Below are positions 1-5,250 of a stretch of 5,664 nt of DNA, in pieces (the stretch's first letter is position 1; each line of letters starts with the position of its first letter). The stretch comes from JAYUZR01 sp043751595 (GTDB lineage: Bacteria; Patescibacteriota; UBA1384; CAILIB01). Position numbers and translations under genes: made by a program. The stretch is taken from NCBI GenBank assembly GCA_043751595.1, contig JAYUZR010000062.1, forward strand, positions 1 through 5,664. The letters are read 5' to 3'. Below the pieces are notes generated by a model, which was given only the letters and a program-made list of their open reading frames with translations, did not search any database and was not told the DNA's origin.

Positions 1-163
1 ACCCAGATTGTAACTGGGCGACAACATCTTCTGCCAAGGCCTTAGCATCCCGCCCAGGAGTACCCGTGCGCAAAATGAGAGCAATAAGCTCGTAGATACT
101 GAGAGACTCGACGCCATACTGACTAAGGCGCTCGCGCGGTAGGGAGAGGGATAGTGTTTGCAT
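1..163 (-). CDS. radC: RadC-family protein, N-terminal fragment (runs off the left edge)
   Basis: Only the first 54 codons are present. The ATG is at 163-161 and the reading frame stays open to base 1. The fragment contains PRERL, then a stretch ending in ELIALILRTGTPGRDA, which matches the N-terminal helix-hairpin-helix region of RadC (family pattern PREKL...LSDxELLALLLRTGT). The C-terminal JAB/MPN metalloprotease-like domain that defines the rest of the family lies outside the window. RadC was named as a DNA-repair protein, but its true cellular role is unsettled. The start is a few residues shorter than in many RadC proteins. A GGAGG lies only one base before the ATG, too close to act as a normal ribosome binding site. 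A -10-like TATAGT ends 6 nt upstream, so the mRNA may be leaderless. The gene follows dsbA on the same strand after a 44-nt gap. Confidence 0.8.
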   Translation of the reverse strand, partial: MQTLSLSLPRERLSQYGVESLSIYELIALILRTGTPGRDAKALAEDVVAQLQSG

Positions 164-169
164 GCCTCC

Positions 170-177
170 ACTATATA
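170..177 (-). promoter_or_regulatory. Candidate -10 box of radC, placed for a leaderless mRNA
   Basis: On the minus strand the sequence reads TATATAGT, containing both TATATA (177-172) and TATAGT (175-170). TATAGT ends 6 nt before the ATG, so transcription starting about 7 nt downstream would begin at or next to the start codon. No good -35 hexamer is visible at 16-18 nt; the upstream DNA is simply T-rich. The placement is seen directly; promoter activity is inferred. Confidence 0.5.
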
Positions 178-207
178 CCGAACAAAAACCGAATAAAACC
201 AAGGAAC

Positions 208-954
208 CTACTTTACAGCAAGCGCAGCGTCAATCTTGGCTGTAAGAGTGGTAATTGGTAGTGCACCTACGATAACTTCCAAACTGCCGTCTGGTGAAAT
301 GAGCACACTCGAGGGAGTGGCTGTAATCCCCATTTTACTCGCCAGGGCGGCATCGTTAGTAATACGAGTCAAAATTGCCGAATCTTGCTTACAGGCAGCG
401 AGTTGCTGAGCTGTAATACCGAAGGTTCCAATCTGCGCCTCAACATCTTCTGGCTTTGCCAGCCACCCAGTTGTGTATGTGTAATTAACATAAGACAAAT
501 ACATATCATTACCCGCATTAGCTGCAATACACTCAGCTACAACCGCCTTAGGCTGTGCGCCGGCATGTGAGGAAATAGGAAGATTACGGTAGACCCAGTG
601 CAAATTGCTTCCATATTTTTCGAGAAGCTGTTTTTTAGTTTCTTCAAAACGCTGGCAGAAAGGACATTCAAAATCGGTATATTCAACCAGGGTGACTTTT
701 CCAGTAAGCGAACCATCACTATGATCCGAAGCTGAAACAGGCGGAAACACCTTGGGATCAATCTTAACGGGTGCGGCCACATTGGCAGTAGTTTTAGTAC
801 TGGTAGCCAAAAGCTCTACCTTGGCAGTAGTGAGAGAAAGCTTACTTGTAAGGTGCTGTACCTGAAGAAATAAATAGCCAGTAGTTGCTGCTAAGATAAC
901 TAAACAAAGACTGATTGCCGCTTGCGGTGTGGGAGTAGGAAAGGCTCGTTTCAT
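208..954 (-). CDS. Membrane-anchored DsbA-like thiol-disulfide oxidoreductase
   Basis: This 248-residue protein has an N-terminal membrane anchor (about residues 12-31) and a Ser/Thr/Ala-rich linker to about residue 80. A DsbA/thioredoxin-like fold of the 'thioredoxin_4' kind follows. The active site is C97-P-F-C100 after the strand VTLVEYTDFE. The cis-proline is P214 in the TATPSS motif. Two further cysteines, C142 (AECIAA) and C188 (AACKQ), sit where many Gram-positive-type DsbA proteins carry a second, structural pair. The expected role is oxidation of cysteine pairs in exported proteins on the outer face of the cytoplasmic membrane. The VKOR protein at 3349-3774 is the obvious candidate to reoxidise it. 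The ATG at 954 has no Shine-Dalgarno but has an extended -10 box just upstream. The gene is divergent from the P-type ATPase gene. A reductase or isomerase role cannot be excluded from sequence, though CPFC and the VKOR neighbour favour oxidase. Confidence 0.9.
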   Translation of the reverse strand: MKRAFPTPTPQAAISLCLVILAATTGYLFLQVQHLTSKLSLTTAKVELLATSTKTTANVAAPVKIDPKVFPPVSASDHSDGSLTGKVTLVEYTDFECPFCQRFEETKKQLLEKYGSNLHWVYRNLPISSHAGAQPKAVVAECIAANAGNDMYLSYVNYTYTTGWLAKPEDVEAQIGTFGITAQQLAACKQDSAILTRITNDAALASKMGITATPSSVLISPDGSLEVIVGALPITTLTAKIDAALAVK

Positions 955-960
955 AGCGGT

Positions 961-969
961 AGTGTAGCA
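961..969 (-). promoter_or_regulatory. Extended -10 promoter of the DsbA-like gene
   Basis: The minus strand reads TGCTACACT, an extended -10 element (TGn plus TACACT). TACACT ends at 961, and the start codon A is at 954, leaving 6 nt between them. Transcription would start at or within a base of the ATG, giving a leaderless mRNA, which agrees with the lack of a Shine-Dalgarno. The -35 position at 17-nt spacing (984-989, minus strand TTCTAT) is poor, as is usual for extended -10 promoters. Confidence 0.55.
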
Positions 970-980
970 CGCTACCAGAG

Positions 981-994
981 GAGATAGAACTCTC
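981..994. promoter_or_regulatory. Short inverted repeat between the divergent promoters, possible operator
   Basis: GAGA, then 6 nt (TAGAAC), then TCTC form a small perfect dyad in the middle of the 66-bp divergent region. It lies where the -35 elements of both the dsbA and ATPase promoters would be. The dyad is short enough to arise by chance. A shared regulator site is only a possibility. Confidence 0.2.
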
Positions 995-1007
995 GAAGCG
1001 CAGGCCG

Positions 1008-1013
1008 TATACT
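1008..1013 (+). promoter_or_regulatory. Candidate -10 box of the P-type ATPase-VKOR operon
   Basis: TATACT ends 7 nt before the ATG at 1021, the spacing expected if transcription begins on the start codon. The -35 at 17-nt spacing (985-990, TAGAAC) is weak. There is no Shine-Dalgarno before the ATG. A second match, TATAAT at 1017-1022, overlaps the start codon and would exclude it from the transcript, so it is less likely to drive this gene. Confidence 0.5.
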
Positions 1014-1020
1014 ACATATA

Positions 1021-3336
1021 ATGAAGCTGAGGACTATTAAAGAGGCAGTTGTTAAAAATACCCTCAACCCCATTACCCTTGTAGTGGGGGTACTTGGAGG
1101 AATGCTTTGGTCGGTTGGGAGGGGTCAGGATGCCCTCTTTCTTCTTAGTACCGTCATTCTTAATACACTCGTCGCCACCGTGCAAGAAGTACGGGCGCGT
1201 ACGGCGCTCGATTCACTCTCACTCCTGCAGCCAAAGCAGGCACGTAAAGTAACCGCCAGCGGGATGTTCATTATTCCCCTCTATGAGGTTGTCGTAGGTG
1301 ACGAACTTCTCGTAGAAAAAGGCGACCCAATCCAGGTTGATGGAAAGGTACTTACTTCAAGCGAACTACAGGTAACTGAATCTCAACTTACGGGAGAGAG
1401 TCGTGAAATCTCCAAAAAAGTACGGGACGAACTCTTTGCCGGAAGTAGCGTAGTAACCGGCTCGGGCACCATGCGAGTAACGGCGATTGGACCCTACACA
1501 AAGCTAGGCTCGATGGAGCGAAGCCTTAAGCAGGTTACTAATACTCGTACCCCTTTGCAGCGCGATCTAGCTCGCCTCTTACAGCTGATGGGAATTATTG
1601 CGCTCTTCTTAGCGCTTAGCGTAAGTCTGGATAGCTACCTTACAAAAACCAGCCTTCCACAAACGCTTTCAATTCTGGCGGCAAGTGTAATGACCTTGGT
1701 GCCTCAGGGGTTAATCCTTGCCAGCACCCTTCTTGCTACCTACGGTGCGGTCAGGCTCGGCCGTCACAATATTCTTGTCCAGCAGTTAAATGCCATCGAA
1801 ACCTTTGGAAGGTTACAGGTACTCTGCGTGGATAAAACTGGAACCCTTACCGATCTTCAAGCAAAGCTTGAGCAGATTGTTCCCCATTTTCCCTATACCG
1901 AGCACCGTTTACAACGAATCCTACGAACGTTTGCCGACACCCCTGAAACAAGTTCACAAACAACCGAAGCGTTAACACGTGCGCTGCCCACTACTGAACC
2001 ATTGGAAGTACTAGAAACCCTAGCCTTTAGCTCTAGCCGCCGCTTTAGTGCCTTAAAAGTCCGCGAGCAAGGCAAAAGCCGCTGCATTAGCTTTGGTGCG
2101 CCGGAAGCTTTTCATGCGGTAGTCCATCTCTCAAGCGCACTCCAAAAAAGTATTACTGAAGCCACAAGCAAGGGTAAGCGAGTCCTCTTATTAGTTGATC
2201 ATGGCACGTCGCACGCCACCAAGAGCTTGGCCGAGCACGTTCACGAGGGCGGACACTGCATGGGGTACATTGTACTTGATAGTCCGCTTAGAGAAGGAAC
2301 AACCGATACCGCCTTCTTTCTTCAAGGACAAGGAATTATTCTTAAAGTTATTTCTGGTGATGCACCAGCCACGGTACTAGCCGTCGCTAAGCAGGCCGGT
2401 ATTCGAAATACCGAGTACATTCTCACGGGCGATGAGCTTGCCATGCTTGACCCTATTCAACGAGACGAGATTATTGCCCAAACTACTATTTTTGCCCGTA
2501 TTCTACCTGAACAAAAAGAGCAGATTATTAGCAGCCTAAAAAAGCGCTACGAGGCAGTGGGTATGATTGGTGATGGAGTAAACGATAGCCTCGCCCTGAA
2601 ACGAGCTGATATCGGCATTGCCATGGAAGCGGGAAGTTCCGCTACTAAAACCGTGGCCGATATTATTTTGCTCGACAACAGTTTTTCGAGCCTGCCAATT
2701 GTAATCCGCACCAGTGATCAAGTATTGGTGGCGCTCCAGCAGGTAACCAGTATTTTTGGCCTACGGATTGTCTATACGATCACCCTCACCCTTATTAGCC
2801 TGCTCATCCCCTATTTGGGGGCCTACCCACTAGAAACTAAGCAGCTCATTCTCATTAACTGGCTTACGGTCGGACTCCCTACCCTTCTTTGGTCACTTTC
2901 ACCCCCAGAAGCCAGTAGTCGGTTTAAATCTGATGAGTTCTTTAGGCAGGTTGCTCGCTATAGCATTCCAGTCGGCGTGGTAGTAGGTGCCATTACTGGC
3001 CTTGCCTGGATTTTTGCTGAAACTACTAACCCTCTACTTGCTACTACCGCCGTTACCGCCACGCTCTGCATAAGTGCCTTAGCCACCGCCTGGTATATGC
3101 CTAGGGCCTTGGGGGCGATTGAATCAATTGAACAGCGACACCTCCGACTTCTTCTTATTGTAGGCTGCATTGCCCTCCTTGCCACTATCGCCGTTAGTCC
3201 TACCACGAGCCTTCTTTTTGGCCTAACCCAAAACTGGATCGCTTGGGTAATTGGTGCCTGCGCTGGAGCCGCTGCCTGGACCGTTACCGGAACCCTCGCC
3301 CACCTGCTCTTCCCAAAGACCCGCTACACCTTGTAA
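1021..3336 (+). CDS. CtpE-type cation-transporting P-type ATPase
   Basis: This 771-residue P-type ATPase has all catalytic landmarks in order. They are the QEVRA segment after M2 (55-59), the actuator loop LTGES (123-127), the phosphorylation site DKTGTLT with D271, an N-domain with FSSSRRFSAL (336-345) and SFGAPEAF (357-364), SGD (445-447) and the hinge GDGVND (517-522). About six hydrophobic segments follow the hinge. From recall, the closest match is mycobacterial CtpE, a Ca2+-uptake ATPase of about 797 residues; ISGD and a TVGLP-type M6 without the Ca-ATPase aspartate fit that group. Two things are unusual. The M4 motif is P228-Q229-G230-L rather than PEGL, and the protein begins almost at M1, without CtpE's roughly 40-residue N-terminal segment. 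A TAG at 985-987 with no start codon after it rules out an upstream extension. Ca2+ specificity is therefore inferred only. VKOR follows after 12 nt, probably in one transcript. Confidence 0.9.
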   Translation: MKLRTIKEAVVKNTLNPITLVVGVLGGMLWSVGRGQDALFLLSTVILNTLVATVQEVRARTALDSLSLLQPKQARKVTASGMFIIPLYEVVVGDELLVEKGDPIQVDGKVLTSSELQVTESQLTGESREISKKVRDELFAGSSVVTGSGTMRVTAIGPYTKLGSMERSLKQVTNTRTPLQRDLARLLQLMGIIALFLALSVSLDSYLTKTSLPQTLSILAASVMTLVPQGLILASTLLATYGAVRLGRHNILVQQLNAIETFGRLQVLCVDKTGTLTDLQAKLEQIVPHFPYTEHRLQRILRTFADTPETSSQTTEALTRALPTTEPLEVLETLAFSSSRRFSALKVREQGKSRCISFGAPEAFHAVVHLSSALQKSITEATSKGKRVLLLVDHGTSHATKSLAEHVHEGGHCMGYIVLDSPLREGTTDTAFFLQGQGIILKVISGDAPATVLAVAKQAGIRNTEYILTGDELAMLDPIQRDEIIAQTTIFARILPEQKEQIISSLKKRYEAVGMIGDGVNDSLALKRADIGIAMEAGSSATKTVADIILLDNSFSSLPIVIRTSDQVLVALQQVTSIFGLRIVYTITLTLISLLIPYLGAYPLETKQLILINWLTVGLPTLLWSLSPPEASSRFKSDEFFRQVARYSIPVGVVVGAITGLAWIFAETTNPLLATTAVTATLCISALATAWYMPRALGAIESIEQRHLRLLLIVGCIALLATIAVSPTTSLLFGLTQNWIAWVIGACAGAAAWTVTGTLAHLLFPKTRYTL

Positions 3337-3348
3337 GCTTTGCATCTG

Positions 3349-3774
3349 ATGAATGATCTTCTTGTTTTTCAACTCCCAACCGTAGCCCTCTCTGCTGTAG
3401 GACTATATACCTGTTGGCACTTTGCGGCGGGTCAGTTTAATTGGAGCCCAAAGCACCGAAAAAGCATGGAGATTATCTGCGAAGAAGATCACTGCACTAA
3501 ACTCTCCGATACACCTTATTATCGGCTGCTCTATTTTCCCAACTGGTACTTTGGTACAGCGTTTTATCTTTTTTGTAGTATCTGCACTTGGCTTTCGGCA
3601 CCCCTAATCCCTTGGCTTACTATACTAGGGTCACTTGCTGCAGTAGGAATGGGCATTATTCTCATTTGGTCGCTGGCCGTAAAGCTGCGATTCTTTTGTG
3701 TCTATTGCTATACAGCGCATGCTGTTAACCTGCTCCTACTAGGACTGTTTATTACTCGCCTTCTTACTACTTAG
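3349..3774 (+). CDS. Vitamin K epoxide reductase (VKOR)-family protein, DsbB-like quinone-linked partner of DsbA
   Basis: This 141-residue integral membrane protein has four predicted helices (about 5-26, 66-84, 88-110 and 115-138). It carries the VKOR cysteine arrangement: a loop pair C44-x4-C49 between helices 1 and 2, and the active-site C117-V-Y-C120 at the start of helix 4. The segment PYYRLLYFPNWYFG matches the family's conserved loop into helix 2 (S-x-Y-x-x-L-x-G-x-P-N-x-x-x-G). Bacterial VKORs replace DsbB: electrons pass from DsbA to the loop cysteines, then to CxxC, then to quinone. There is no fused thioredoxin domain, which fits with a separate DsbA at 208-954. The loop pair is closer together than I recall for characterised members. 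The ATG at 3349 is preferred over an in-frame TTG at 3340. It lies 12 nt after the ATPase stop, so translation is probably coupled. The last 8 bp overlap the convergent gene. Confidence 0.85.
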   Translation: MNDLLVFQLPTVALSAVGLYTCWHFAAGQFNWSPKHRKSMEIICEEDHCTKLSDTPYYRLLYFPNWYFGTAFYLFCSICTWLSAPLIPWLTILGSLAAVGMGIILIWSLAVKLRFFCVYCYTAHAVNLLLLGLFITRLLTT

Positions 3775-4669
3775 TCCTGCTTCCGAGCGCGTAGTTTAGG
3801 CGCTTGCTCATGGTTGAAGTGCCGGTCGTACCTGTGGTACTGGTAGTCGTAGAAACTGTGCCCGTTGTTGAAACAGTACCAGCTGTGCCAACAGTGCCCA
3901 CCGTACCAGATGTTGAAATAGTGCCCGTCGTAGAGCTGGTCGAAACAGTGCCTGTTGTACTTGTAGTAGAAATAGTACCGGTAGTTGAGACTGTTCCGGT
4001 CGTAGAAACAGTGCCCGTGGTTGAAACGGTGCCCGTTGTTGAAACGGTGCCCGTGGTTGAAACAGTACCAGCTGTGCCAACAGTGCCCACCGTACCTGCC
4101 GTAGAGACAGTGCCTGTTGTACCAACCGTTCCAGCGGTACCAATAGTCCCAGCTGTGCCAACCGTTCCAGCGCTGCCAATCGTTCCCGAGGTACCAATAG
4201 TCCCAGAAGTTCCAATCGTACCGGTGGTTGAAGCCGTACCTGTTGTGCCCGTGGTTCCAGAAGTACCTGGCGTACCGCTCGAACTTGTCCCACCGCCAAG
4301 ACAGGCAAAATAATCATTAGGATCGATAGGGTCAAATGGCCCTTTTACATCACACTTACAAGGCCCCATAACGCACTTAGGACCAACCGTTGGGCAGGTG
4401 GCATTACACGATTGCCAAGTTGATCCACACGCCCCCAAACAAGCCGTTATACCTGTTCCACCGGTAGCGTAGCAACCGGCAGTACAGGCAGCCATTTGAT
4501 CCCAGCAACCATTAAAGCAGGCGCTTGTCTCATTAAAAAAGTCATCAAAAGCATTTAGACAAGCTGGGCAGGCTAGAGCATTCGCCGGGGTTGGCAGCAG
4601 GAAGAGAGATCCTGCAAAGACACTTAGCAAGGCAATAGTGGTTCGAAGAAAGCGAGTAATTGTGTTCAT
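3767..4669 (-). CDS. Secreted cysteine-rich protein with a long Gly-Thr-Xaa repeat stalk (unknown function)
   Basis: This 300-residue protein does not match a family I recognise. Residues 1-31 form a signal peptide with a basic start, a hydrophobic core and an ANA cleavage site before L32. Residues 34-123 hold 14 cysteines, including two copies of C-x3-C-x6-C-x3-C (C51/55/62/66 and C77/81/88/92) separated by the Gly-rich linker YATGGTGITA. C34-x2-C37, C99, C104, C106 and C123 complete the set. Residues 127-284 are a low-complexity repeat built from G-T-X triplets, drifting into GTVSTT hexads. The C-terminus (MSKRLNYALGSRTK) is basic, with no LPxTG or membrane anchor. The start overlaps the upstream gene's stop as ATGA, implying translational coupling. 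A role as a surface or pilus-associated adhesin or stalk, folded by the nearby DsbA/VKOR pair, is inferred. The frame choice is supported by the signal peptide and by the absence of such features in the other frames. Confidence 0.8.
   Translation of the reverse strand: MNTITRFLRTTIALLSVFAGSLFLLPTPANALACPACLNAFDDFFNETSACFNGCWDQMAACTAGCYATGGTGITACLGACGSTWQSCNATCPTVGPKCVMGPCKCDVKGPFDPIDPNDYFACLGGGTSSSGTPGTSGTTGTTGTASTTGTIGTSGTIGTSGTIGSAGTVGTAGTIGTAGTVGTTGTVSTAGTVGTVGTAGTVSTTGTVSTTGTVSTTGTVSTTGTVSTTGTISTTSTTGTVSTSSTTGTISTSGTVGTVGTAGTVSTTGTVSTTTSTTGTTGTSTMSKRLNYALGSRTK
3867..4096 (-). repeat. 41-bp exact direct duplication inside the repeat region
   Basis: The plus-strand bases 3867-3907 and 4056-4096 are identical over 41 nt, starting GTTGAAACAGTACC and ending CCACCGTACC. 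The copies are 189 bp (63 codons) apart. Similarity continues on the low-coordinate side with single mismatches. The identity includes synonymous positions, pointing to a recent internal duplication rather than conservation of the protein alone. Confidence 0.9.
3962..4069 (-). repeat. Six consecutive 18-nt units (GTVSTT x5, GTISTT x1)
   Basis: Residues 201-236 are five GTVSTT units followed by one GTISTT, the most regular part of the array. The units on the high-coordinate side differ by only one or two bases. Gain or loss of 18-nt units would keep the reading frame, so this block is a likely site of length variation between strains. Confidence 0.85.
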
Positions 4670-5250
4670 TGAAGACTAGCAATAATCGAAAGGATGGCAG
4701 GAATTCCCGCATCTCCCCCAACTGGACGAGCTAGTACCACAATAGTGCGCTCACCGGAACTTGGGACAAGCTTTGCGGAGATTATTCCACCAGCAACTGC
4801 AATATCGCCGGTTACTTTTCCGTTGGTATATCCGCCTTTGTAGGAGGTAACACCGGTAAGATCTCGTTTAACTTCAGTAAATGATGAAGGGGTAGAGGCA
4901 GGATCGCGAGGAAGGGTAGTAATCTGAACCACGCCCATCTGGGCAAGCGGAGCTCCGGGATCTGTCACAAAATCTGCTTGCTGCTTGGTGGTAAACTGAG
5001 ATGTATCAAAGGCCACTTCTTGCCCTGTAGTAATACCAGGAGTAGCTTCTTTGGCCGAAGCAGGAATCGGCTGCATCTTCCAGCTAGGTGGAAGTACTAC
5101 GCCATACCCAAATTGTGAAACGGTAAGATTTTCAGGGGTAGGAGTTGGAGTATTTTTCCGGCTACTCATCACAGCAAATCCAACAATAAGACCAACTACT
5201 ATGACTGAAGCTGCAATAGTACCGCCAATAATAATGGTATTCTTTTGCAT
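4666..5250 (-). CDS. Single-pass membrane protein with extracytoplasmic domain (unknown function)
   Basis: This 194-residue protein has an N-terminal hydrophobic helix (about 5-28) followed by SSRKN and a TPTPTPE linker. A soluble domain of about 150 residues follows. That domain opens with GYGVVLPPSWK and ends with ILSIIASLQ, an organisation reminiscent of PsbP/DcrB-like secreted domains (aromatic-Gly-x-x-hydrophobic-Pro-x-x-Trp at the start, an amphipathic helix at the end). That resemblance is from memory and weak. It has no cysteine, unlike its two operon partners. The ATG at 5250 is preferred over an in-frame TTG at 5274 because it forms a TAATG junction with the upstream stop. The gene's own TGA overlaps the next ATG (ATGA). 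Both junctions suggest coupled translation and a shared role, perhaps in assembling or anchoring the surface proteins encoded on either side. Confidence 0.75.
   Translation of the reverse strand: MQKNTIIIGGTIAASVIVVGLIVGFAVMSSRKNTPTPTPENLTVSQFGYGVVLPPSWKMQPIPASAKEATPGITTGQEVAFDTSQFTTKQQADFVTDPGAPLAQMGVVQITTLPRDPASTPSSFTEVKRDLTGVTSYKGGYTNGKVTGDIAVAGGIISAKLVPSSGERTIVVLARPVGGDAGIPAILSIIASLQ

Larger units (their letters stand above)
3818..4291 (-). repeat. Coding Gly-Thr-Xaa repeat region
   Basis: This region encodes about residues 127-284 of the cysteine-rich protein. The first part is a period-3 pattern, Gly-Thr-X, with X alternating between V/I and A/S/T. The second part is a period-6 pattern, GTVSTT or GTISTT, in which every second Gly is replaced by Ser. 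The DNA period is therefore 9 or 18 nt. Third-base changes between units show that the array is not entirely a fresh expansion. There is a single proline near the start of the repeat. Confidence 0.9.

Noticed and set aside
537..782. An 81-residue minus-strand frame inside the dsbA gene
   Set aside because: It lies wholly inside the well-supported DsbA coding region in another frame and has no recognisable features.
1017..1022. TATAAT, a perfect -10 consensus overlapping the ATPase start codon
   Set aside because: Transcription from it would start after the ATG, and the next usable starts lie inside the first membrane helix. TATACT at 1008-1013 fits better.
3340..3342. TTG as an alternative VKOR start
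   Set aside because: It adds only MHL, has no supporting ribosome binding site, and an ATG follows at 3349.
3818..4291. Regular repeats that might suggest a CRISPR array
   Set aside because: The units are 9 or 18 nt, contiguous, without unique spacers, and in frame with a signal-peptide protein.
3804..4313. A long plus-strand open frame encoding a Val/Pro/Glu-rich repeat (VPVVETVPVV-like)
   Set aside because: It is the antisense image of the Gly-Thr-Xaa repeat, whose periodicity removes stops in several frames. It has no signal peptide or promoter, while the minus-strand frame has a signal peptide, a cysteine domain and an ATGA junction.
3808..4335. A second long minus-strand frame (Leu/Arg/Gln-rich) in the repeat region
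   Set aside because: It is an alternative frame of the same repeat, starts inside the real gene, and has an implausible composition for a folded protein.
4567..4582. Possible lipobox near C34 (ALAC) making the Cys-rich protein a lipoprotein
   Set aside because: The -3 position is Ala rather than Leu/Val/Ile, and a good signal peptidase I site (ANA before L32) precedes it. Not fully excluded.
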